From Solwaraspora sp. WMMA2065 (GTDB taxonomy: Bacteria; Actinomycetota; Actinomycetes; Mycobacteriales; Micromonosporaceae), in NCBI RefSeq assembly GCF_030345075.1, contig NZ_CP128361.1, forward strand, positions 744,001 through 808,000: DNA of 64,000 nucleotides, written 5' to 3'. The translations under genes and the position numbers were made by a program. Under the pieces are notes generated by a model. The model was not told the origin of the DNA and searched no databases. It was given only the letters and a program-made list of their open reading frames with translations. Below are positions 52,879 through 63,400 of this stretch, piece by piece (within the stretch, counting starts at the first letter, position 1; each line of letters starts with the position of its first letter).

Positions 52879-53496
52879 TCAGAACAGCCGCGGGGTGACC
52901 ACCGACACCACGGTGGTCACCTGGTCGGTGTCGTTGTACAGCCGGTGCGGGGTGCTGGACCGCAGATGCAGGCTGTCGCCCGGGTAGAGCCGGTGCTCCA
53001 CCCCGTCGACCTCGTACAGCAGCTCGCCGCTGACCACGTAGGCGAACTCCTCGCCGAAGTGCCCGTACGCCTCCTCGCGGCGCCCGCCCGGCGCGATGTG
53101 CACCAGCATCGGCTCCAGCACCAGGTTGGGGCCACGGTCGGAGAGCATCCGGTAGGTCTGCTGACCGGAGACGTACTCGGTGGCACCGTTGTCGGCCCGG
53201 GTGAGGGTGAAGTGCACCGGCAGGCTGCCCTGCGGGTCCTCGGCGGTTTCGGTCGGCTCCGCGCTGAAGAACTCGGCGACCGGCCGGTCCAGCGCGGCGG
53301 CGACGCTGTTGAGCGCGGTCAGCCCGATCGACGAGACACCCCGCTCGACCTGGGACAGGAACCCGATCGACAGGTTGGCGCGGCTGGCCAGACCGCGCAG
53401 GGTTAGCCCCTGCTCCTTGCGGAACTGGCGCATCCGGGCGCCGACCAGATCCTGGCGTGCGTCGCCGTCGGCGACGACGCGATCAGACCTGCGCAC
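52879..53496 (-). CDS. XRE-family regulator with C-terminal cupin
   Basis: A 205-residue regulator. The GTG at 53496 follows GGGAGG. The HTH (residues about 18-75) shows MRQFRKEQGLTLRGLASRAN, IGFLSQVERGVSSIGLTALN. The cupin (about 115-200) has the metal-like HFGEEFAYVVSGELLYEVDG and PGDSLHLRSSTPHRLYN motifs, suggesting a small-molecule ligand. It converges on the 13-gene run and is the best local candidate to control it. Confidence 0.92.
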   Translation of the reverse strand: MRRSDRVVADGDARQDLVGARMRQFRKEQGLTLRGLASRANLSIGFLSQVERGVSSIGLTALNSVAAALDRPVAEFFSAEPTETAEDPQGSLPVHFTLTRADNGATEYVSGQQTYRMLSDRGPNLVLEPMLVHIAPGGRREEAYGHFGEEFAYVVSGELLYEVDGVEHRLYPGDSLHLRSSTPHRLYNDTDQVTTVVSVVTPRLF

Positions 53497-53548
53497 CGGA
53501 CCTCCCGTGACCCCCGCGCGGACCGCCCGCCGGGCCGCGCCGATTCTT

Positions 53549-53565
53549 GTTCGATGGTATCGAAC
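53549..53565. promoter_or_regulatory. Inverted repeat upstream of the XRE-cupin gene
   Basis: GTTCGAT-GGT-ATCGAAC, a perfect 7-bp dyad with a 3-bp spacer, lies 53 bp upstream of the regulator start. The form fits an XRE-type operator and suggests autoregulation. The same dyad was not seen ahead of the operon at 36 kb. Confidence 0.55.
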
Positions 53566-53716
53566 TAGCCGCCCCGACCGGAACCCCGACCACCTGCTCG
53601 CGGCGTGACGCAGTGGTGCTGCGGAGGGTGGCCGTCTCCGTGCTTACGGTTCGTATGGCGGCGAGTGTCGGAAGGGTGTGTCGTGTCCGCTTTGTGGTCA
53701 CAGCTTGTGACTGCCA

Positions 53717-53746
53717 TTTACACCGATCGTTCGGATCGCCTACAGT
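53717..53746 (+). promoter_or_regulatory. Candidate promoter of the giant DNRLRE gene
   Basis: TTTACA (53717-53722) and TACAGT (53741-53746) at 18-bp spacing, 37 bp before the ATG, with a CGATC-N5-GATCG dyad in the spacer. The rest of 53497-53782 shows no gene. Confidence 0.45.
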
Positions 53747-53782
53747 TCGGACACTGACTGGCGTCGATCACGGGGGTGCCGG

Positions 53783-56700
53783 ATGGCAGGCGTGCGCATC
53801 GGCGGATCGCGGCGATACTGGGCCGCGACAGTGGCCGCATCGGTAGCCCTGACCGGGCTGGCGGTGCCGGCACGCGCGGCCGCTGCTCCCACCAGCTCTC
53901 CGCCACAGGCCTGTGTGGATGAGCAGGCAGACGCCGCCTCGGCGACGCGAATGGTCGAGATCTGTGGCCGACGCGTCGAGCTTCTCTCCGAGCGTACGGA
54001 GTGGACACAGACCTTCGTCAACGTCGACGGTTCGCGGACCTTGGAGCAGACCATCGAGCCGGCCCGGGTCCGTAAGGGAAACGCGTGGGTGCCGGTCGAC
54101 ACCACCCTCAAGATGACGGCCAACGGCGTGGCGCCACGGGCAACGGTGCTGCCGATGGTCTTCTCCGGAGGCGGCGATGCCCCCCTTGCCCGGCTCCGGG
54201 ACGGCGAGCGAGAGCTGGCGATGACCTGGCCATTCCGGCTGCCGAAACCCGAGCTGGAGGGCGCGACCGCAATCTACCGAGACGTACTACCTGACGTCGA
54301 TCTACAGGTGACTGCGCAGCCCTTGGGCTTCTCCGAGGTGCTGGTCGTGCATTCCCGCGAAGCGGCGGCGAACCCGGACCTGGCGTCGCTGCGGTTCGGA
54401 TTGGAGACCAAGGGTGTCACGGTGGGCGCGACCGCCTCGGGTGGGCTGGCCGCCCGTGACGACAAAGGCACCGTCGTGTTCGCCGCGCCTGCACCTCTGA
54501 TGTGGGACTCCACTGAGTCCGCGGCGGCCGCAACCGACACGGCACCGGAGAGGGCCACCCGGGAGAAGGACACGCGCGAGTCCGCACCGCAGCGCAAACC
54601 GGACTTGGCAGAGCAGCAGCGGCAGCTGGATGAGTCGTCGACCGCCGAGGTCGCGCCCGACCAGCCCGCCATCTCCGAGGCGGCCCATCGGGCGGTGATG
54701 CCGGTCCGCGTCGACGAGGACTCGATGACCATCCTTCCGGACAAGGCGATGCTGGCTGATCCACGGACGAAGCTGCCGATCTACATCGACCCGTCCTGGA
54801 CCGGCGGGATCGTCAGCAACGCGTGGACGACGGTGTGGAGCAAGTACAAGGCGAGCTCGTTCTGGCAGAACTCGTCGGCGTTGTACAACGGATCGACGTA
54901 CGGGTCGGCCGGTGCGGGCCGTACCCAGGACTGCTCCGGCTGCAGCGACTACATCATCCGGTCGTTCTTCCGGATGAACACCTCCAAGGTGTCCGGGAAG
55001 CACATCGTCAAGGCCGAGTTCCGGATCGAGCAGCGGCACGCGTGGACGTGTAGTCCGAAGAGCAACGCGAAACTGTGGCTGACCGGGGCGATCTCCTCGA
55101 GCACGACGTGGAACAACCAGCCCACCTGGAACAGCAGCTACACGGCACAGACATCGGGAAACCGCAAGTACGGGGCGGCGCACGGCTGCCTGGGCACCGG
55201 CACCATCGAGTTCAACGTGACGTCGATGGTGGCGAAGGCCGCGTCCAGCAAATGGTCGAACCTGACCGTCGGTCTGCGGGCCGTCGACGAGGGCACCAAG
55301 AACCAGTGGAAGCGCTTCAACCACTCGTCGCCGAAGCTGGCCATCACCTACAACACCAGTCCGAACGCGCTGACGGACCGCAAGTCTGACGGCAAGGCCT
55401 GCGCCACTGGGACGGCGCGACCGTACGTGCTGACGACCACGCCGATCCTTGCCGCCAGGCACTCCGACCCGGACAGCGACCAGCAGTCGCTGACGACCGA
55501 CTTCTACTGGTGGCCCGTCGGCGGCGCCCGTAGCGAGACGAACAAGGTCTCCCAATCGGCGGGGAACCCATCGACGGTCTCTCGGGCGGTCCCGTCGGGC
55601 AGGTTGACCGACGGTGTCAGCTATGTCTGGCAGGCCAGGACCTGGGACGGATCACGGCACGGCGCTTGGTCCGGCACCTGCGAGTTCACTGTCGACGCGA
55701 CACCGCCACCGCCACCGGCGAACGTCGGCTCCACGAACTACCCCGACGACGGAGTGCCACGCGGCGGAGTCGGTCTCCCCGGCACGTTCTCCGTGGCCGC
55801 ACCGACCGTCCGGCCCTACGAGGTCAAGGAGTACGCCTACAGCCTCGACTCGGGTGTGCTGACCGCCGCGAAGACGGTGCCGGCGCGGACGACGGACTAC
55901 GGCGCGTCGATCACCCTGGCGCCGTTGCGCGACGGCGTGAACCTGCTATACGTGTGGTCGAAGGACCACGCTGGTCGGTTCTCTACCCCGGTCATCTACG
56001 ACTTCAGCGTCCGGTCCGGCTCCGGTCCGGCTGCCGAGTGGACGTTCGAGGGAACCGGGACAACCGCCACTGACGTCTCCGGCCACGGCAACAACCTGAC
56101 CATCGGCGCGTCGGCGACCCGGGTCGCCGGCCGGTCCGGCGTAGGCACGGCACTGTCGCTACCGGGCACCGCGGCGGCCACCCGGGCTGGCGGGCTCAGC
56201 ACGCCGCACCCCGACACCGGTGTCTCGACACAGGTCCGCACCGACGTGAGCTTCACCATCGCCGCCTGGGTCAGGATCGACTCCACCACCGGAACTGGCC
56301 TGCAGACCGTAGTCAGCGCGAACGGCTCCCGGGTGTCTGCCTATCACCTCGGCTACGCCGGGGGCAACCAACGCTGGCGATTTACGATGGCCGGAGCCGA
56401 TGTCGACAACCCCGCGCTGTACAGCGTGCTGTCCAACGCCGCACCTACCGCTGGCCGGTGGACCCACCTTGCCGGGGTGTACGACGTCTCGACAAAACAG
56501 ATGACGCTCTACGTCAACGGTGTCCTCCAGACGGCAACTGCGACCCTCGTCGGGGGGTTCAACGCTACGACAGATGTCGCCGTTGGCAAACGCAAGTGGA
56601 ACGGCAGCGACGACAGCTTCTTCACCGGTCTCGTCGACAACGTGCGCTTCTACAACTTCATGGAGACCCCGGCGAACCTCGCGGAGCTCGCAGTACCGCT

Positions 56701-59700
56701 GCCGCCCGTCGTCACCTTCCCCAACGGCAACGAGGTCAGCGCTGGCGGCCAGCTCACCGTCCAGTTCGATGCGGGTGGGGACGCGAATATCACCGCGTTC
56801 CGGTACAGCGTCGACGGCGACGGGCTGGACAGCACCGTGAACGCGACAACCGCAGGCGGCACTGCGACCGTGACCGTCAACGTTGGCAGCCAGATGGGTG
56901 AGCGAGTCATCTACGCGGTCGCGCTAGACCACGGCAACCGGATTAGCAACCCCAGTCAGGACACCTTTATCGTGGCGTCCGCCGCGAGTCTGTCCGGCAC
57001 GGTGCGGAACGCGTCCGTCCTCCCGCAGGCCGGGGTGGTCATCGAGCTGCAACCTGGTGGTCACCAGGCTACCTCGGGGGCGGATGGAACCTACACGATC
57101 TCCGGGTTCGCGCCTGGCCTGTACACCGTAACCGCTACCTTCGGCGGCCGGTGCGGTGAGCTATTCAGCGAGCCGCTGGAGATCAACGGCCCAGGCACGA
57201 TCTTCGACATCTTCCTCTGGACGTTCAGCGACGACCTGGGCCACACCTGCACCGAACAGGCCACTGCGTTCACTGGGGCGTCCAGCACGATGGCCTTGAC
57301 CGGTGACGACGCCGTCGCTGCGGTTCCCTTGCCCTTCGCGTTCCCGTTCTACGGCGGTGCCTACCGAAGCGCATGGGTGGACACGAACGGCTTGCTCTCC
57401 TTCACCGACCCGGGCGGCTCCCACCCGTACACCGGTCAGCAGCCGGCGCCGGCGACACCAGCCGCAGCGGTGGCACCATTCTGGGACGACTTGGTCGTCG
57501 ACGCCTCAGCGAGCGTGCGTACCGCGACCACCGGCAGCGGTACGGGCCAGCGGTTCATCGTCGAATGGCGCAATGTGCACCGTAAGGGCAACACCGCGCA
57601 GCGGCTGTCCTTCGAGGTGCTCCTCGCCCCCGATGGCACCGTCACCACCAACTACGACCAGCTCGACAACGCCGCCGAGCGGGGTGCGCACGCGGTCGTC
57701 GGGATCGAGGCATCCGACGGCCAGGACCGGCTGCGCTACTCAGCCGCCGAGCCGGTGCTGGCGAGTGCCAAGGCGATCACGTTCACCCGGCCGGACGCTG
57801 TCGGCGAGCTGGAGCTGCACACCCTGACTGGCACACTGACCAACGCCTCGGGCGCACCGGTGGTCGGTGCCACGGTGACCCTGGATCCGACCGGTTTGAG
57901 TACGACGACCGGCACCGGCGGCGCGTACAGCTTCACCGGACTCGTAGCGGACAGCTACACCGTGGCGGTGCGGATGCCGGGGCGGTGCGGTGCCGTGGCC
58001 AGCCAGCAGGTAGAGCTGTTCGCCGACCTGGTCCGTAATCTGCAGCTGGGTCCGGACTACGGCGGGATGGGATACGCGTGTAGCACTGGGAGCTCCGGTT
58101 TCGTCGCCGCATCGACGGTGCTCGGGTTGACCGGTGACGACGCGGCGACCATGGTCACCCTGCCGTTCCCGGTACGGTTTCACGGCGAGACGTACACTAG
58201 TGGGCGGGTGCACACGAATGGCCTGGTGAGCTTCGGCAGCGTGTCCGGTGAGCCGGACACCTGGGTAAACCCGACGATGCCAACCGCCGCCGCCCCGAAT
58301 GCCGTCGTCGCGCCGTTCTGGGACGACCTGGAGGTCGATGCGTCAGCCAGCATCCGCACCCAGACCCTGGGCAGCTCACCGAACCGGTCGTACGTCATCG
58401 AGTGGCGCAACGTCGGGTTCCGGCCAACCAACGCGCAGCGAGTCACGTTCGAGGTGATCTTCCACGAGGATGGTCGGATCGCTTTCCACTACGCAGCGAT
58501 GTCGACCCCGGTCCAGCAGGGTGCGGGTGCAACCGTCGGCCTGGAGAACGCATCCGGCACCGTGGCGGCGCTGTTCTCCTTCCACGAGGCTGCGCTGACT
58601 GCCAACAGCTCGATCACCTACACCCCGGCCCCCAATGGGACGGTCGAGGGCGTGTTGACCACGGCGGTTACCGGTGACCCGGTAGCCGGCGCGACGGTGA
58701 CGTTGAACCCGGGTAACCGCAGCGCCACCACTACCGCCGACGGAAGCTACCAGTTCACCGCGGTCCCGGTGGGCGAGTACCGGGTCGCGGCGTCCACGGG
58801 TGACAACCGGTGTGCCGGCCAGTACGCCCGCGAGACGATCAACCATCCAGGCGGCACCTCCGACGTGGATCTGTCGGTGATGGTGGACGGCGATGAGTTC
58901 GGCTATAAGTGCACCACCGGTGCACAGACCTTCATCCCCGGTGACGTCGTCGAGGGATGGCAGGGCGACGAGACGGTATGGCAGAAGAACCCGCCATTCC
59001 CGGTCAAGCTTTACGGCGAGTCGTACACGTCGGCGTGGATCAGCGCCAATGGCCTGATCAGCTTCAAGGACCCAGCGTACATCGGCTGGATCGGCTCCTG
59101 GCCGGGCCCGATCCCGTCACCGGCGGCAGAGGGCTCACCGAACGCGGCGGTCTATGTGCTGTGGGACGACTGGGTGGTCGACTCCCAGGCCCGGATCGCG
59201 ACCAGAATCAGCGGCACCGCCCCGAACCGGCAATGGGTCGTGGAGTGGCGCAACGTTCATATCTACGGTGACACCAACACCCGGGCCACCTTCGAGGCCA
59301 TCTTCTCCGAGAACGGTCAGATCAGGCTCGCCTACGCCGACATCGACCCTGCGAAGTCGATCGAACGTGGCGGTGAGGGCACCGTCGGGATCGAGAACGG
59401 CGACGGATCCATCGGCTTCCAGTACCTGTTCCGTGAGCAGTGGCTAGCCTCCGGTCAGGGCGTGACGTTCACCCCTAACCCTCCCGGCCTGGGCAGCGTC
59501 ACCGGCACCGTCACCTGTGCGGGAGCACCGGTAACCGGAGCGACCGTTGCGGTCGCCGACAAGACGACCACGACCGCCGCTAACGGCACCTACCAGGTCA
59601 CTGCGGTTCCGGCCGGCACCTGGGCTGTGATTGTCACCGTGCCGAGCGGCACCTGCCGGGGCTCGGACGCGCGCCAGGTGACGGTCGGGACCAACACCCA

Positions 59701-60322
59701 GGTAACCGCCGCCTTCGGCCTAGCCGCTACCGCGACCGGCGGCGGCTACCAACTGACTGAACTACCCGTAACCTACACCGCCGCCAACGGCACCGTGCTG
59801 TCGCTGACTGGTGACGACGCCTACACCTCGGTCGCCCTTCCATTCCCAGCGACCCTCTACGGTCAGAGTTACTCCACCGGCTGGGTCGACACCAACGGCC
59901 TGATCAGCTTCGTCAACCCGGGGACGCCGTCACCGAACGCCTGGCCCATCCCGTCGCCCGCCGACGCCGAACAACCCAACGCCGCGCTGTACCCGTTCTG
60001 GCACGACTGGGTCGTCGACAGCAACGCCAGTGTCCGCACCGCTGTGCGTGGCACCGCACCGAACCGCCAGTTCGTCGTCGAGTGGCGCAACGTCCACTCG
60101 TACGAGGATCCCCGTACCCGGGTTACCTTCCAGGCCATCATCGACGAAGCCGGGGGCTACAGCTTCGCCTACATCGACAACGACGGCACCTTCCTCGAAC
60201 GTGGTGGCGGTGCCACGATCGGCATCGAGAACGCCAGCGGAACCGCCGCGATCCAGTACACCTACCGGCAACCCGTGCTCCCGCCCGGACTCGGCCTGCG
60301 GTTCACCGCTCCCGCCCCCTGA
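53783..60322 (+). CDS. Giant secreted DNRLRE/LamG protein with four repeated NIDO-like modules
   Basis: A 2179-residue exported protein. Signal peptide residues 1 to about 34 (VALTGLAVPARAAAA). The N-terminal segment has VDTTLKM, a region typical of RHS-linked wall proteins. A DNRLRE domain lies at about 333-530 (TTVWSKYKASSFWQNSS, IIRSFFRMNTSKVSGKHIVK). A LamG/concanavalin-like domain starts near 750 (AAEWTFEGTGTTATDVSGHG). From about 1070 to the end, four units each combine a carboxypeptidase-regulatory-like beta-sandwich (GATVTLNPGNRSATTTADGS type) with a ~190-residue domain marked LTGDDA, F-YG--Y-S-WV-TNGL-SF, FWDDL-VD and EWRNV. The second part resembles NIDO-type adhesion domains (inference). 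It probably decorates the cell surface and precedes the RHS gene. Confidence 0.88.
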   Translation: MAGVRIGGSRRYWAATVAASVALTGLAVPARAAAAPTSSPPQACVDEQADAASATRMVEICGRRVELLSERTEWTQTFVNVDGSRTLEQTIEPARVRKGNAWVPVDTTLKMTANGVAPRATVLPMVFSGGGDAPLARLRDGERELAMTWPFRLPKPELEGATAIYRDVLPDVDLQVTAQPLGFSEVLVVHSREAAANPDLASLRFGLETKGVTVGATASGGLAARDDKGTVVFAAPAPLMWDSTESAAAATDTAPERATREKDTRESAPQRKPDLAEQQRQLDESSTAEVAPDQPAISEAAHRAVMPVRVDEDSMTILPDKAMLADPRTKLPIYIDPSWTGGIVSNAWTTVWSKYKASSFWQNSSALYNGSTYGSAGAGRTQDCSGCSDYIIRSFFRMNTSKVSGKHIVKAEFRIEQRHAWTCSPKSNAKLWLTGAISSSTTWNNQPTWNSSYTAQTSGNRKYGAAHGCLGTGTIEFNVTSMVAKAASSKWSNLTVGLRAVDEGTKNQWKRFNHSSPKLAITYNTSPNALTDRKSDGKACATGTARPYVLTTTPILAARHSDPDSDQQSLTTDFYWWPVGGARSETNKVSQSAGNPSTVSRAVPSGRLTDGVSYVWQARTWDGSRHGAWSGTCEFTVDATPPPPPANVGSTNYPDDGVPRGGVGLPGTFSVAAPTVRPYEVKEYAYSLDSGVLTAAKTVPARTTDYGASITLAPLRDGVNLLYVWSKDHAGRFSTPVIYDFSVRSGSGPAAEWTFEGTGTTATDVSGHGNNLTIGASATRVAGRSGVGTALSLPGTAAATRAGGLSTPHPDTGVSTQVRTDVSFTIAAWVRIDSTTGTGLQTVVSANGSRVSAYHLGYAGGNQRWRFTMAGADVDNPALYSVLSNAAPTAGRWTHLAGVYDVSTKQMTLYVNGVLQTATATLVGGFNATTDVAVGKRKWNGSDDSFFTGLVDNVRFYNFMETPANLAELAVPLPPVVTFPNGNEVSAGGQLTVQFDAGGDANITAFRYSVDGDGLDSTVNATTAGGTATVTVNVGSQMGERVIYAVALDHGNRISNPSQDTFIVASAASLSGTVRNASVLPQAGVVIELQPGGHQATSGADGTYTISGFAPGLYTVTATFGGRCGELFSEPLEINGPGTIFDIFLWTFSDDLGHTCTEQATAFTGASSTMALTGDDAVAAVPLPFAFPFYGGAYRSAWVDTNGLLSFTDPGGSHPYTGQQPAPATPAAAVAPFWDDLVVDASASVRTATTGSGTGQRFIVEWRNVHRKGNTAQRLSFEVLLAPDGTVTTNYDQLDNAAERGAHAVVGIEASDGQDRLRYSAAEPVLASAKAITFTRPDAVGELELHTLTGTLTNASGAPVVGATVTLDPTGLSTTTGTGGAYSFTGLVADSYTVAVRMPGRCGAVASQQVELFADLVRNLQLGPDYGGMGYACSTGSSGFVAASTVLGLTGDDAATMVTLPFPVRFHGETYTSGRVHTNGLVSFGSVSGEPDTWVNPTMPTAAAPNAVVAPFWDDLEVDASASIRTQTLGSSPNRSYVIEWRNVGFRPTNAQRVTFEVIFHEDGRIAFHYAAMSTPVQQGAGATVGLENASGTVAALFSFHEAALTANSSITYTPAPNGTVEGVLTTAVTGDPVAGATVTLNPGNRSATTTADGSYQFTAVPVGEYRVAASTGDNRCAGQYARETINHPGGTSDVDLSVMVDGDEFGYKCTTGAQTFIPGDVVEGWQGDETVWQKNPPFPVKLYGESYTSAWISANGLISFKDPAYIGWIGSWPGPIPSPAAEGSPNAAVYVLWDDWVVDSQARIATRISGTAPNRQWVVEWRNVHIYGDTNTRATFEAIFSENGQIRLAYADIDPAKSIERGGEGTVGIENGDGSIGFQYLFREQWLASGQGVTFTPNPPGLGSVTGTVTCAGAPVTGATVAVADKTTTTAANGTYQVTAVPAGTWAVIVTVPSGTCRGSDARQVTVGTNTQVTAAFGLAATATGGGYQLTELPVTYTAANGTVLSLTGDDAYTSVALPFPATLYGQSYSTGWVDTNGLISFVNPGTPSPNAWPIPSPADAEQPNAALYPFWHDWVVDSNASVRTAVRGTAPNRQFVVEWRNVHSYEDPRTRVTFQAIIDEAGGYSFAYIDNDGTFLERGGGATIGIENASGTAAIQYTYRQPVLPPGLGLRFTAPAP

Positions 60323-60349
60323 CCCGGCTGAACCGGACGTTCCAGCAAG

Positions 60350-60388
60350 GCATGCCCGGGCGGCGACGCATCGTCCGCCCGGGCATGC
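60350..60388. terminator. Long hairpin between the two giant genes
   Basis: A perfect 14-bp stem (GCATGCCCGGGCGG and its complement) with an 11-nt loop, 28 bp after the DNRLRE gene stop. It may terminate or attenuate transcription into the RHS gene, which starts 90 bp further. Confidence 0.7.
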
Positions 60389-60477
60389 ACCAACCACACC
60401 AGCCGACTTTCCGCAGCTGACGCCGGTCGCGGGTAGCCCCCTGCCGTCGCTCCGCTAGCCCTCTCGGAGGTATTACC

Positions 60478-63400
60478 GTGCGGTCGAGCCCTCCTATCCA
60501 TCGGTTGTCAGGTCTGGGCCGACGCGGCCTTCGGTGGCTGCTGGTTGCGCCTCTCACCCTGACGATGATCGCGACTTTGCTCGTCGTCCCACCTTTGTCG
60601 GCGAGCGCGGCGGCGTGGTTCACGCCACCATCCGCCGCTGAGGTCAAGCCGGTACCTGTACGGCCAGTACCGGTCGGTGTGCCGCGAGGTCAGCTAGCAG
60701 AGCCGCCGGCCACCGCGCAGCCTGCGCCGCAGTGGCCCGCCGCCGGGTCCGCCGAAGTGGACCTGACGGCGAGCGCCCGTGCGGCCGGCCCGGTAAAGGC
60801 CGGTACCCTGCCGGTGCTGGTGAGTCAGACGGCCACCTCGGTGCGCTCCGTTGCGACGCCGACCCGGGTCCGGGTCGGCGTGCTCGACCAGCGGGCCGCA
60901 GAGCGGGCAAAGGTCAAAGGGATGCTGCTCAGGGTCGGCCGCGCCGACGGCGTTACCAGCCAGGGAACGGTAAACCTCAGCGTCGACTACCGTGCCTTCG
61001 CCACCGGGTACGGCGCCGACTGGGCGAGCCGGCTCCGGCTGATCTCGTTGCCAGCCTGTGCCCTGCAGACCCCGGACCGCCCGGAGTGCGCCGGGAGCGT
61101 CCTGCCAACCCGCAACGATCTCGCCCAGCGTACGGTCACCGCGACGGTACCCGTGGAACCCCAGGTGGTGGCGGACCGAGGCATCCCCGACGCGGCTTGG
61201 CGGGGAGCCCTTCTTGCCCTCGCAGCCGGAACCTCTGGGGCAGCGGGCGACTACGGCGCAACCAGCCTGTCGCCGTCGGCGACGTGGTCGGCGGGGAGCA
61301 GCTCCGGTGACTTCACCTGGTCCTACCCGATGCGCAACCCGCCGGGCCTCAATGGCCCGACCCCCGAGATGAAGCTGAACTACTCCGCGCAGAGCGTAGA
61401 TGGGCGGCACGCGGCCTCCAACAACCAGCCGTCCTGGGTAGGGGAAGGCTTCGAGTTCGTCCCAGGTGACTTCATCGAGCGCCGGTATCGGTCCTGTGGG
61501 CAGGACATGGACGGCCCTGACAACAACAACGCCACCAAGACCGGCGACCTGTGCTGGGAGACCCAGAACGCGACCATGTCGCTGGGCGGCGCCGGTGGCG
61601 AGCTGATCCACAACGCCACGGACGGCTACTGGCACCTGCGCCGGGACGACGGTACGCGGGCCGAGCGCATCGTCGGCGGAGCGAACTACGGAAACGGCGA
61701 CAACGACGGTGAGTACTGGAAGGTCACCACGACCGACGGCACCCAGTACTTCTTCGGCCGGCACAAGCTGGCTGGCTGGACCACCGACAAGCCGGTGACC
61801 AATTCGACCTGGACGGTGCCGGTCTTCGGCAACGACCCCGGGGAGCCGTGCAGGGGTTCGACCTTCGCTAGCTCCGACTGCATGCAAGCGTGGCGGTGGA
61901 ACCTCGACTACGTCATAGACCCGCACGGCAACACGATGTCGCTGTGGTACACCAAGGAGAGCAACGGGTACGCCCGCAACAATGCCGCGTCCGATGTTGC
62001 CACCTATACCAGGGGCGGTTACCTGACCCGGATCGACTACGGCACCGACAACCGGACCGAGGTTGGTGGGGTCCGCACCGACTCGCTCTACCGTGGCGTG
62101 GCTGCACCGATGCGGGTCAACTTCGCCGTAGCCGACCGGTGCCTCGCCGACTGCACCAACCACGACGGCGTCCACTGGCCGGACACCCCGTGGGACCAGG
62201 AGTGCACCGGATCGTCCTGCCTGATCGGGGCGCCGACGTTCTGGTCGAAGAAGCGGCTGTCGGCGGTGACCACCCAGGTCCGGGACGGAAGCGCCTACCG
62301 CAACGTGGAGCGGTGGACCCTCACCCACACCTTCCCAGACCCCGGCGACGGTACCCGTGCCGGACTGTTCCTGAAAAACATCTCCCACGAGGGCCTGGTC
62401 GGCATCGTCGCGAACGTACCGGACATCGAGTTCACCGGAACCCAGCTCAGCAACCGGGTCGACACTAACGACCACTCGGCGGCGATGAACTGGTGGCGGC
62501 TGGCGATGATCCGCAGCGAGACCGGCGGCACAGTGAACATCAACTACTCGGCGCCGGACTGCGTCGCCGGGACCCGGATGCCGAGCGCAGCGCACAGCAA
62601 CACCCTACGCTGCTATCCAGTCCGTTGGACGCCGGAGGGCTACCCCGGTCCGGTGACCGACTGGTTTCACAAATACGTGGTGACCACCATCTACGAGACC
62701 GACCACACCGGGGGCATGCCGCCCGCCGGTAGTCCTCGAACCAGCTACTCGTACAGCTATCTGGGGAATCCGGCCTGGCGCTACGCCGACGACGACGGAC
62801 TGATCGGCAAGAAGGACAAGAGCTGGTCGGTCTGGCGGGGCTACGAGCGGGTCGGCGTGACGGTCGGCGACCCCGGTGAGCAGACCTACGTTGAGACGAA
62901 GTACTTCCGGGGCATGCACGGCGACAAACAACCGAGCGGGACCCGGAATGTCTCGGTGACCGGTACCGGGGTGCCAACGGTCAACGACGAGGACTCGTAC
63001 GCCGGCCTCGTCAGGGAAAAAACTGTCTACAATGGTCCCGGTGGCGCGGTGGTCTCCCGAGAGGTCAGCGAACCGTGGCAGTCCGCCCCGACAGCCTCGC
63101 GGACCATCAACGGCGACCTGGTCGAGGCGCGGTTTGTGGACGTTTCCGGTCAGCACAACCGGGTGACGTTGGACGCCGGCCGGGGTGAGCGGGTCACTTC
63201 GCAGTACACCACCTTCAACGCTGATGGCTTGCCGATCCAGGTCGACGAACGAGGCGATACCGCCAAGACCGGCGACGAGCAGTGCGTGAAGATCGCCTAT
63301 GCCAACAACACGACGAACTGGCTGATCGGCCTACCCCACACCCGCAGCACGTTCGCGGTGCGCTGTGCCGACGCCACCAATCCGGCGACTCTGACCGCTG

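Noticed and set aside
53783-60322. Possible nonribosomal or polyketide megasynthase because of gene size
   Set aside because: There is a signal peptide, DNRLRE and LamG domains, and no carrier, adenylation or ketosynthase motifs.
60694-62595. Minus-strand open frame of 633 codons
   Set aside because: It lies opposite the RHS gene, which has a signal peptide, ribosome-binding site and family motifs; the antisense translation shows none.
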